NCBI GenBank assembly: GCA_937864995.1
Contig: CALMDL010000208.1
Coordinates: 1-6,939 of the forward strand
Direction of reading: 5' to 3'
Length of the DNA stretch: 6,939 bases
Source: an uncultured Candidatus Altimarinota bacterium
GTDB taxonomy: Bacteria > Patescibacteriota > Gracilibacteria > BD1-5 > UBA6164
How positions within the stretch are numbered: the stretch's first letter is position 1; each line of letters opens with the position of its first letter. Under the pieces are notes generated by a model. The model was not told the DNA's origin. It did no database searches and saw nothing but the letters and a program-made list of their open reading frames with translations. This document shows, one piece after another, positions 1-6,939 of the stretch. A program made the position numbers and the translations under genes.

Positions 1-476
1 TTTGGAAGGTAAGAAATTCTTGTTTTAGGCATACCAACACTAGCCCAAATAGTTGCTGATTCTTCATCTCTTGGAGCATCATTATCTCATTCAAAAACTG
101 TAACAGCTATTTTTCTAGGATCAAGTGCTAGCCAATCTTTACTAGTTAAAAATTCCCAAGAGTAAGCTATACTTTCCTTTTTAAAATAATCTCAAAGAGA
201 CCAGTTTCAAAGCATTTCAAAAAATGTAAGATGACTATTATCACCTACTTCTTCTATATCTCAAGTTCTGATACATTTTTGACTATCAGCTAATCTTTTA
301 CCTAATGGATGAGATTCTCAAAGTAAATATGGAACAAGTGGTTGCATACCTGCCGTATTAAATAAAACCGTTGGATCATTTTCAGGAACAACAGGTGCAC
401 TTGGGATTATAGAATGTCATTTACTATGGAAAAAATCTAAGTATTTTTGTCTTATATCTGCGCTTAAATATTGCAT
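1..476 (-). CDS. alaS: Alanyl-tRNA synthetase, N-terminal part (3' end beyond window)
   Basis: This is a cytoplasmic class II aminoacyl-tRNA synthetase that activates alanine with ATP and loads it on tRNA-Ala. Only the first 158 codons are present; the family is usually about 850-900 residues. Visible in the fragment are the N-terminal catalytic-core signatures: a helix ending FFHSKGH (about 15-21), [20 protein letters not shown] (about 30-49), [20 protein letters not shown] (60-79, with the motif 2 arginine at 70) and FFEMLGNWSLGDYFKK (about 85-100). [11 protein letters not shown] follows near 134-144. Five conserved glycines in these blocks (KGH, LGE, TGD, LGN, LGD) and a sixth in VFEGD are UGA codons, while four Trp are UGG. 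The [18 protein letters not shown] and NWSLGDYF wording is, from memory, the variant common in CPR bacteria. The start is fixed: a stop (TAA, 482-480) lies two codons upstream of the only ATG. No Shine-Dalgarno sequence is visible. The gene is divergent from the gene at 617. Identification is very secure. Confidence 0.97.
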
Positions 477-494
477 AAATTAATTAATTAATTT
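477..494. repeat. 18-nt TTAA-type palindrome before alaS start
   Basis: AAATTAATTAATTAATTT is a perfect 18-nt palindrome made of tandem AATT/TTAA units. It directly abuts the alaS start codon and occupies the place where a Shine-Dalgarno sequence would lie. It could be a regulator site, a weakly structured leader that keeps the start open, or simply A+T-rich slippage sequence. The sequence does not decide between these. Confidence 0.5.
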
Positions 495-507
495 TAAAGT
501 TTATTTT

Positions 508-535
508 ATTTTAAATAAAAAGCTTTTTTTATCAA
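508..535 (-). promoter_or_regulatory. Candidate alaS promoter
   Basis: On the minus strand TTGATA (535-530) lies 16 nt from TAAAAT (513-508). Each matches the sigma-70 consensus hexamer at 5 of 6 positions. This predicts a start near 501 and a leader of about 25 nt. In DNA this A+T-rich, -10-like hexamers occur by chance, so the call rests on the -35 box and its spacing. If correct, the hairpin at 521-546 overlaps this promoter rather than being transcribed in the alaS leader. Confidence 0.35.
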
Positions 536-546
536 ATAAAAAAGCT
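521..546. other. Terminator-like hairpin in divergent intergenic region
   Basis: AGCTTTTTT (521-529) and AAAAAAGCT (538-546) form a 9-bp stem with an 8-nt loop. In the minus direction it is followed by TTTTTATTT, like an intrinsic terminator or attenuator 45 nt upstream of alaS. In the plus direction it is followed by CCAATTTTT. No gene visibly ends here, which is odd for a terminator. It may be an attenuator in the alaS leader, the remnant of an older gene order, the end of a small RNA, or a DNA-level element overlapping the alaS promoter. Confidence 0.4.
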
Positions 547-551
547 CCAAT

Positions 552-571
552 TTTTGCTTTCAAAAGCAAAA
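552..571. repeat. Inverted repeat overlapping the geneA promoter (possible operator)
   Basis: TTTTGCTTT (552-560) and AAAGCAAAA (563-571) are 9-nt arms separated by CA. The left arm contains the proposed -35 box of the gene at 617 and the right arm lies in the spacer. That is the usual placement of a repressor operator. On the minus strand it could instead form a small hairpin before the 521-546 hairpin. Its AAAGC arm could then pair with GCTTT of that second hairpin, giving mutually exclusive folds. The regulatory role is inference; the symmetry is visible. Confidence 0.4.
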
Positions 572-582
572 TATAGTAAAAT
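554..582 (+). promoter_or_regulatory. Candidate promoter of geneA (617-2860)
   Basis: TTGCTT (554-559) is followed after 17 nt by TAAAAT (577-582), a 5 of 6 match to the -10 consensus. The expected transcription start is near 589, leaving a leader of roughly 28 nt with no Shine-Dalgarno sequence. The second unknown gene has the same hexamer and spacing (TTGCTT-N17-TATTAT), which raises confidence in both. Confidence 0.4.
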
Positions 583-616
583 AATATAAATAAAAATATA
601 TAATTTATATAAAACT

Positions 617-2860
617 ATGAATCCTCATCAAGAATCTGAATGAATATGAAAAGTTGAATATCATAATTTATCTTTACAAGTTGAATCACATAATGATATA
701 CAAAGTGCTCTTAAAGAGGCATATGAACTAACAAAATGAGTAAAAAAAGAAAGAGATAAAAGTAAAAATAATCCTAGTAGATATAAAGAATTAGACAATA
801 TGTTAAACTCGTTTATAAAAGAGTATAGAGAACTTGAGAAAGCAATTATTGATGCAATAAATAACGATAAAAAAATAACTGAAAAAGAAAAAACTAAAAT
901 TATGTTTGAATTATCTGATATAGTTAGTTTAGCAGAAAAATTATGAATTAAAGAGAGAAAAAATATATGGAGTAAAGTTTGAGATAAATGGAAAGGTACC
1001 GATACTGAAAAAGCAAGATCAGAAGCAGCAGCACTAAATGAAAAAAAAGAATTAATAACAAAATATTTTAAAAAAGAAAAATTTTCAGAAACTGAATTAA
1101 AAAAATTATTAACTATTTCTAACGAAAATAGAAAAAATAAATGAGAGTTTAAAAATTGAAACAGTGCTTGATATGCAGCTAGATTCTTTGGTTTAGATTC
1201 AACATCTGCAGATGTTTTTTTATCTCAAGAAGAAGTAATTAGAACAAACCAATTTCAAGATGATATTATTAAAAGAATATGACTTGAAAAATGATATAAT
1301 GAAAGTTGAGATATACATGCATTTCATCCAAGTATGTGAAACTATATAACAAATGTACCTATTGTTGAATCAGCTTTAAAAACAAATAATGTTCAAAATT
1401 TATGAAATAAAGCATTAAAAAATTATATATGATTTTTAGAAAATAAATGAGAATTAACAAGTGAAACTTTAATAAAAAAATTTTGAAAAGATAAAGCAAC
1501 TGAAGTACTTGCATTTATTGATAGACAAAAAACAAAAGATTCTGATTTAATTTGAGCAAGTTTCTTAAATAAAATATGAGATTTAATTGAATGAGTAAAA
1601 AACTATTTTAAAGAAAAAATATTACCTCTTTTTAATAAAATTAAATCTTCAAGTAACATAAATGAATTTAAAAATAATTTAAATTCAGTAAAAGAATTGA
1701 AATGAGAAGAAAAAAAGGCGTTATTAGAAGAATTTGATAAAGAAATAAAAAATAAAGAATCTGCTTTAAAAAAGTTATTTTTTGAACCTGTTAAAGCAAA
1801 ATTAATAAAAGATTGAAAATCAGAAATTGAAGCTAATAAAGAAGCTTTAGAAATTACAGATAAAACATTAAATGAAATTGAATCAAATTTAAGTGTAAGT
1901 AATTTAGATAAAGTATTTAAAATAATTGAAGATTTCAATAAAAAATATGATGCTAAATTATCGACAAAAAGAGCAACTAGTCTTGCAGTAGAAACTACCG
2001 TATTAAAATGACAAAGAGATGCTGTAAAATCTACAGGATTAGCAGAAGAAGCAAGAAAAAAATGAGATACTGAAGGAGCTAAAAAACACGAACAAAATGC
2101 TAGGTCAAGCATGATAAGAGCTGCTGAAGCAGAAACCGTTTGAAAAATAGTAAGTAAAACTTCTGAACAAGAAGCAAGAGATATATGAACTTGAAAACTT
2201 GATTATAAAGAACATCTAGAAAAAATATTAAATACAGATGAAAATTTAAGAAATGAAATTAAAAAATTAGATGCTGAAAAGAAAAAATTTGAAGAGGAAG
2301 TTATATGAACTGATGATATTATAAATAAAACAGAAAATGCTTCAAATCAAGTAATTGATGCTTGAGATGCTCAATATAATCCTGAAAATTGAAATGTACA
2401 AATTTGAGAAAAAACACTAAATTTATCAACTGAAGAGCAAAAACTAGTTGAAAATAATCCGGATACTCTTAAAAATATAGTAGATTTTTACTCTACTCTT
2501 AACAAAGTTTGATTAGCTAAATTATGGCCAATTAAAGAACAAATTTTTAATGTTATTTCATCTATTAAATGAGTTTGATTTAAAATTGATCAAAATTATT
2601 TATCTGAAAATGAAACTAAAATTTTTCTTAATGCTATCTTAAAATCTACTTGAGAAGAGACTATTAATCCAATTCTTGGTATCAATGATTTTGTTGCTAA
2701 TATTGAAAGAAAAAATAATACTCAATTCTCTTGAGCTGAAGCTCAAGTTAACAAATCTTGAGATACTAAAATTGAACAAAAATTTATTTCTTCTTTTGCT
2801 CCTAGATGAAATTTACTTTGATTTGATTCTCCTGCTTTTGAACAAAAAATTAGAAGTTAA
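617..2860 (+). CDS. Large helical Lys/Glu-rich protein of unknown function (geneA), 747 aa
   Basis: I do not recognise the family. The frame opens only with UGA = Gly; about 38 of its 43 glycines are UGA. ATG 617 is the first start after an in-frame TAA at 587-589, and the frame ends in TAA. There is no signal peptide or membrane segment, so a cytoplasmic location is expected. Cys is absent and Trp occurs three times. Residues about 28-115 are charged helix, likely coiled coil. Residues about 185-260 contain FFGLDSTSADVFLSQEEVIR and a less charged stretch with HAFHPSMGNY. Residues about 350-450 are again Lys/Glu-rich helix. An Ala-rich segment near 475-505 (LAEEARKKGDTEGAKKHEQN) resembles one TPR-like helical hairpin, too little to call a TPR protein. 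Residues 587-678 form a domain shared with the downstream gene (LNLSTEE, FYS at 624-626, Trp637). The gene has its own promoter and terminator. Over the last 115 or so codons isoleucine is ATT/ATC only, unlike the ATA-rich earlier part. A structural or scaffold role would be a guess. Confidence 0.9.
2375..2650 (+). other. Shared C-terminal domain, copy 1 (geneA residues 587-678)
   Basis: The segment begins YNPENG, a short beta-like stretch (NVQIGEKTLNL), then STEE and a helix leading to IVDFYSTLNKVGLAKLW, followed by PIKEQIFNVISSI. The second copy in geneB reads YNYDTG, then KLNLTPEE, then LINFYSFFKDLNLIGVW and NFRHDLVNAV. Both copies have FYS and then Trp, with exactly 13 residues between the Phe and the Trp. 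The match was found by eye, so the boundaries are approximate. Confidence 0.7.
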
Positions 2861-2889
2861 AAAACAAAGCCTAAAAGGCTTTGTTTTTT
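2861..2889 (+). terminator. Intrinsic terminator of geneA
   Basis: AAAACAAAGCC (2861-2871) pairs with GGCTTTGTTTT (2877-2887) across the 5-nt loop TAAAA. The stem is about 11 bp with a GCC/GGC top and runs into a T tract (2882-2889 apart from one base). It starts directly after the TAA stop of geneA. The next gene therefore probably needs its own promoter. Confidence 0.9.
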
Positions 2890-2916
2890 GCTTTAAATTA
2901 TTAAATATGATATTAT
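2888..2916 (+). promoter_or_regulatory. Candidate promoter of geneB (2944-5640)
   Basis: TTGCTT (2888-2893) is followed after 17 nt by TATTAT (2911-2916), a 5 of 6 match to the -10 consensus. The -35 box is embedded in the end of the upstream terminator's T tract. The leader would be about 20 nt, with no Shine-Dalgarno sequence before ATG 2944. The surrounding TTTTTGCTTTAAA resembles the geneA promoter element TTTTTGCTTTCAAA, but the second inverted-repeat arm is missing here. Confidence 0.4.
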
Positions 2917-2943
2917 TTTAATATATATTTAATAATTCATTTT

Positions 2944-5640
2944 ATGTCTGAAATTGATATAAATAGAGTAAATAACTCTAAAATAAATGAAAATTCTGAT
3001 TGAGAAAAAGATAGGCTAATAGATAGTATCAAAAAAGCTAATTTTTTTGTTGATTATTTTAAAAGAAAATGAGATGATAAATATAATGAAATTAAGTGAT
3101 TATATGATAAATTAAATCAGGAAATAGAAAAATCAATTTTAGATAATAAAATAGAAACTCAAGCAGATTTAGCTGAACTTAAAAATTGAATTGAACAAAA
3201 AAGTGAAATAGAAAAAATAAATCTAATAACATATGAAATAGAAAAACTAGCAGATAAAAAAACTGCAATTTCTCCAGAAACTTTAAAATTGACTAAAGCA
3301 GATAAATTAGATAATGATGAAAAACAAAAAATTTTTTATGAAATAAGAAATAAAATGGATCTTATAACATATATTCAAGATAAAAATTTAATAAAAGATT
3401 TTTTTAAATTTGTGAATTGAAAAGATATAAGTGTATATTATAAATTCGTTGATACTAATATGAAATATAGTAGCGATATTATTCACTCATATATTGAAAA
3501 TACTACTCAAATTGATTTAAATCTAATACCTACAGAATATTTTACATTAAACATAGAGTGAGTTGATAATACATCATTTATAACAAATCAAATTTTAAAA
3601 TGAAATCAAAGCAAATTTGAATCTAGAATAAGATCATTATTTTTAAGATTAGATTGATATGATTCAGAAATAATAAAAATAATAGATATACTTTCAAAAG
3701 ATAAAAATACAAAAAATATAATTGAAATAAATTTACATATAAAATTAATAAATAACAAAGAAATTAAAAATTATTTAAAAACAAAATGAATTGAAATTAA
3801 AAATAATATAGAAAAAAATCCTAAAAATAAATTTCAAGAACTAGCAAATAAAGTTATACATACAAATAGTAAAGATGAAAATTATAACAAATATATTGAT
3901 GAATTAGATTCATTTATAAATATTAATTGAATATTAGATAAAAATCTATTTAAATTAATTTTAAATAATATTTGAAGTATTATAGAAAGATTCTCTTGTA
4001 TAAACTTCAATAAAGAAATTGCTAGTGAAGCAGTAAAAACTAACCCATCAGTATTTTTAAATTTATCAACTGAATTAAGAAAGGATAAAGAGATAATAAA
4101 AAGCACTATAAAAGATAAAAGTTATTTTTGAGTGGCTTATTTTATAAATATAGACTCCCCAGAAGTTTTAATTAATTCATATAATTTATTAGTTGAATTA
4201 TGAGTAGATAAAAAAGATATTTTGAGATTTCCAAATTTTAGAAATTGACATGATAATTTTGCACATGACTGAAATATTTTATGATATAAAATGAAATGAG
4301 ATATAAAGTCTTCAAATACATTGGAAGAAATAAAAAATTATATAAAAAACGATGAAAGTTTTCTAAAATGATGAAATTTAATTCTAAATGAAGTATCAAA
4401 AGAAAAATTTGAAAAAGTAATATTAGAATTAATTAAAGATAAATCAAAAACAAAACAATTTTTAGAAATACTATATTGAAACAATAATGAAACTTTTTCA
4501 ATAGAATCTTTAAGAATAAATTATTCAAAATTATTAGAAACATGTTCTCAAGATGAAAAGCTACTAAAAACAATATTTAACAACTTGATAGATAAACAAG
4601 CTGAAAATATAGATGAAGCAATATGAATATTAACTAAAAATACTGATTTAAATTCTGAAAAAATTAAAACAATATTAAAAGAAAAAACAAAACTATCAAA
4701 ATTTATAAAAATTAGTATAGAAAATGAAAAAGAAAAAATTAATATTGATAATAATATATTAATAAATGATTTTAAAGAATTTTCTGTTAAATATCCTTCA
4801 TTATCTAAAACAGAAATATTAAGTGTCTATATGGCAGAATTATGATTAGAAAATGAATTATGATATGATGAGTGAAAACTTAGAGAACTAATTTCATCAA
4901 TAATATTGTTAAATTATGAAAAAATTAAATTTAAAACAATTTCTCAAGATAAAAATACTGCTTATAATTATGTATCTTGAAAATTAACAAAAGAAGAATA
5001 TGATAAAGTCTTTTATGAAAATTATAATAAAAATTTAGAAGAAAATTGATTACCTAAAGATGAAATCTATTCAAATAAAAATAATCAAAATTCCCCTGAA
5101 ACAAACAATATAATTGAAAATAAAAATTATATTTATAATTATGATACTTGAGAACTTGATATCAATACTCCAAATTGAAAACAAAAATTAAATCTTACAC
5201 CAGAAGAAGCAATACTTGCTCAAGATGAAAATTATCGTGAAAATTTAATTAATTTTTATTCATTTTTTAAAGATTTAAATCTAATATGAGTATGGAATTT
5301 TAGACATGATTTAGTTAATGCAGTTTGAAATATTAATATTGATTTAACTGATGATTCATTATCAAAAAGTGAATTATTAAATTTTTGAAATAAATTAATT
5401 AATTTTATAAATAATACCTGAGATATTAAATTAAATAATAATAATAATTCAATTAATTCTCTAAATAGTGAATTATTAAAATATACTAATGCCTGATCTT
5501 CTTTAAGTGATAATAAAACTTATAATTTAAAATGAGAAGATAGATTTACTGCTAAGTTAAGAGAATTATGAATTATTTGAGGAGCATATTTTCATATAAA
5601 TAATTTTAGAAATTTATTAAACAACAAAAAAGAAAGCTAA
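2944..5640 (+). CDS. Large helical protein of unknown function (geneB), 898 aa, related at its C-terminus to geneA
   Basis: I do not recognise the family with confidence. The frame is open throughout with UGA = Gly; about 36 of its 37 glycines are UGA. ATG 2944 is the first start after an in-frame TAA at 2902-2904. No signal peptide or membrane helix is evident. The protein is rich in Lys, Asn, Ile and Glu, with one Trp and two Cys. Residues about 22-110 are charged helix and may distantly correspond to the N-terminus of geneA. Residues about 368-410 (FLNLSTELRKDKEII followed by SPEVLINSYNLLVELG) recall DUF4116-type helical repeats, but only one unit is arguable. Several further helix pairs follow to about 690. 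An Asn-rich linker (about 705-730) precedes the shared domain at 731-821 (KLNLTPEE, FYS 771-773, Trp784). The tail has a run of five Asn and ends LGIIGGAYFHINNFRNLL. The last codons lie in the arm of the shared terminator. The gene lies 83 nt after geneA and converges on gyrA. Confidence 0.9.
5134..5406 (+). other. Shared C-terminal domain, copy 2 (geneB residues 731-821)
   Basis: This is the counterpart of geneA residues 587-678: YNYDTG, KLNLTPEE, LINFYSFFKDLNLIGVW, then a short helix NFRHDLVNAV. It has a 4-residue insertion before LNL and about three residues fewer after the Trp helix than copy 1. The only Trp of geneB falls on the conserved Trp position, which argues against chance similarity. 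Confidence 0.7.
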
Positions 5641-5655
5641 TTAGCTTTCTTTTTT
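5626..5655. terminator. Bidirectional intrinsic terminator between geneB and gyrA
   Basis: A perfect 30-nt palindrome has AAAAAAGAAAGCTAA as its left arm and TTAGCTTTCTTTTTT as its right arm. RNA from either strand folds into a stem capped by the TAATTA region and followed by a T tract. It includes the last four sense codons and the stop codon of geneB, plus two bases of the gyrA stop codon. One element can therefore end both convergent transcripts. Confidence 0.88.
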
Positions 5656-6939
5656 AATCTTCACTTTCTTCTTCTCATTCATCAACAACAGATGCACGAG
5701 CAACACAATCATCTTCATCTTTTAATTTAGTAAGAATAACTCATTGAGTAACTCTAGAAGTTGTTCTTATTCATTTTAAACTTAATCTAATAGTTTGACC
5801 AGCTTTTGATATTAAAATAATATCACTAGTTTTTCTATCTTCTTCACTTAACATAGTAGCAGAAATAAGTTTTCCAGTTTTAGCTGTAACTGCCATAGCT
5901 TTTACTCCTGATCCTCATCTTTTTTGATTTCTATATTCTTCGATTTTAGTTAGTTTTCACATACCATTTTCAGTAACTATAAAAACATATTCTCTATCAT
6001 CTCATACAATAGCAACTTCAACTACTTCATCTTCTCATTTTAAACTTATACCTCTTACTCAAGAAGCATTTCTTCACATAGGTCTAACATCTTCTTCATC
6101 AAATTGTATAGCTTTACCTTCTCTTGTAGCAATAAAAATTGAATCATTTCAAGAAGTTGTTTTAACCCAGCTTAACTCATCATCTTCTTTTACTCATAAA
6201 ACTCTTAATCAATTTGATCTGATATTTTTAACTTCTTCCATATCAAGTTTTTTAACAGTTCATCATTTTGTAACAAAGAATAAATATTTACTCTTATCTT
6301 TACTTATATCCATGATAGCTGCAATTTCTTCATCTTTTTGTAATCAAATGAAATTTATAACTGGTTGTCATTTTGCAATTCTATTTGTTTCAGGAATTTC
6401 ATAAGCTGGAAGTGTAAATACTCTACCTTTTGAAGTAAAATACAATAAATCACTATGATTTTGAGTTGGAATAATTAATTTAATTTCATCATCCTCTTTT
6501 GCTCAAGTAGTAACTCATTTTCAACCTCTTCTTTGAGTTCTAAAACTATCAGCCTTTAATCTCTTTATATAACTATTTTTACTAAGCACAACAAATACTT
6601 CTTCATTTGGAATTGTATCTTTTGGATTAAATTCACCTATTTTTCAAGCATTAACTTGAGTTCTTCTTTCATCACCAAATTTTTCTCTTATTTCTGATAA
6701 TTCATCCAATATAATAGCAACAACTCTTTCAGGTTTTACTAAAATATCATTTAAATCCATTATTAAAGCCAATTTTTCAGCCAATTCATTTTCAATTTTT
6801 TCTTTTTCAAGTCCTTGTAATCTTCTAAGTTTCATCTCAACTATAGCTTCTGCTTGAATTTGTGAAAGATTAAATCTATTCATCAATTGAATTTCAGCAT
6901 CATCATAAGCTGCTCTAATTGTTTTGATTACTTCATCAA
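5654..6939 (-). CDS. gyrA: DNA gyrase subunit A, C-terminal half (5' end beyond window)
   Basis: GyrA is the cleavage-and-rejoining subunit of the type IIA topoisomerase that adds negative supercoils using ATP, working with GyrB as A2B2. The window holds the last 427 codons and TAA; full proteins are about 800-870 residues, so the catalytic tyrosine is outside. Visible residues 1-95 are the coiled-coil and C-gate region (MNRFNLSQIQAEAIVEMKLR, then RRLQGLEKEKIE and a ...FGDERRT... end). The GyrA box QRRGGKG is at visible residues 135-141 (6535-6515), which separates gyrase from ParC. The rest is the beta-pinwheel, with repeated blades such as LLYFTSKGRVF, YLFFVTKGGTVKKL, SIFIATREGKAIQF, RPMGRNASGVRGI and YVFIVTENGMGKL. 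An acidic tail ends EGEEESED. About 20 of 30 glycines are UGA, including conserved blade glycines and two in the GyrA box. The gene converges on geneB, with 13 nt between stop codons. Confidence 0.97.

Noticed and set aside
477..616. A tRNA, small protein gene or T-box riboswitch in the alaS/geneA intergenic region
   Set aside because: No cloverleaf, CCA or T-box-like conserved sequence was recognised, and there is no open frame of note; only hairpins and promoter-like boxes are present.
1603..2112. 169-codon minus-strand open frame
   Set aside because: It lies antisense within geneA, is rich in Ser/Phe/Leu as expected from the complement of A-rich coding sequence, and has no recognisable features.
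2676..2921. 81-codon plus-strand open frame
   Set aside because: It is an out-of-frame reading of the geneA 3' end that runs through its terminator; Leu/Ile low complexity only.
3882..4106. 74-codon minus-strand open frame
   Set aside because: It is antisense to geneB and is explained by base composition.
5440..5457. AAT triplet run (five Asn codons) in geneB as a meaningful microsatellite
   Set aside because: Short A/T triplet runs are expected at this base composition; it is noted only as low complexity.
617..5640. Two long stretches that look like multiply broken pseudogenes under the standard code
   Set aside because: Every break is a UGA; no in-frame TAA or TAG and no frameshift was met when translating 748 and 899 codons. 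The flanking gyrA and alaS show that UGA is Gly.
6644..6886. 80-codon minus-strand open frame as a separate small gene
   Set aside because: It is an internal piece of gyrA between UGA codons; coding continues in frame on both sides.
5654..6939. Mycoplasma/Spiroplasma-type code (UGA = Trp, table 4)
   Set aside because: It would put Trp at invariant glycines (QRRGWKW in the GyrA box, MLWN in AlaRS), while UGG is already used where Trp is expected.
1..6939. CRISPR array, insertion sequence, attachment site or phage segment
   Set aside because: No spaced direct repeats, terminal inverted repeats with transposase, or phage-like genes were seen; the flanks are core chromosomal genes.

Overview
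The window is chromosomal DNA from a very A+T-rich bacterium that reads UGA as glycine (NCBI translation table 25). Read with the standard code, all four genes break into short fragments. With UGA = Gly they become four uninterrupted reading frames covering almost the whole window. The assignment rests on conserved positions. In GyrA the gyrase-specific GyrA box reads QRRGGKG only if two UGA codons are Gly. The C-terminal blades read RPMGRNASGVRGI, and AlaRS reads FFEMLGNWSLGDYF. UGG is still used for Trp beside these sites, so this is not the mycoplasma code. Table 25 is known from the CPR/Patescibacteria lineages Gracilibacteria (BD1-5) and Absconditabacteria (SR1). The sequence alone does not let me choose between them.

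Layout, left to right. (1) 1-476, minus: the first 158 codons of alaS (alanyl-tRNA synthetase), running off the left edge. (2) 477-616: a divergent intergenic region with a TTAA-type palindrome, two hairpins and candidate promoters facing both ways. (3) 617-2860, plus: a 747-residue, mostly helical, Lys/Glu-rich protein of unknown function ('geneA'). It ends in a textbook intrinsic terminator. (4) 2944-5640, plus: an 898-residue protein of unknown function ('geneB'). (5) 5626-5655: a perfect 30-nt palindrome that serves as a shared terminator for two convergent genes. (6) 5654-6939, minus: the C-terminal 427 codons of gyrA, running off the right edge. No gene-free stretch exceeds 140 nt, and no RNA gene, mobile element or CRISPR array was seen.

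alaS and gyrA are core housekeeping genes. The two genes between them are the interesting part. They show no family I can name with confidence, have no signal peptide or membrane segment, and carry a related C-terminal domain of about 90 residues. It is marked by LNL(S/T)xEE, (V/N)xFYS or INFYS, and a Trp exactly 13 residues after the Phe of FYS. The two genes also share a TTTTTGCTTT-(C)AAA promoter element with a well-spaced -10 box. I infer a tandem pair of distant paralogues, or two proteins sharing a fused domain, that are separately transcribed but probably co-regulated and lineage-specific. Their role is unknown. They use UGA for nearly all their glycines (about 38 of 43 and 36 of 37), against about two thirds in gyrA and alaS.
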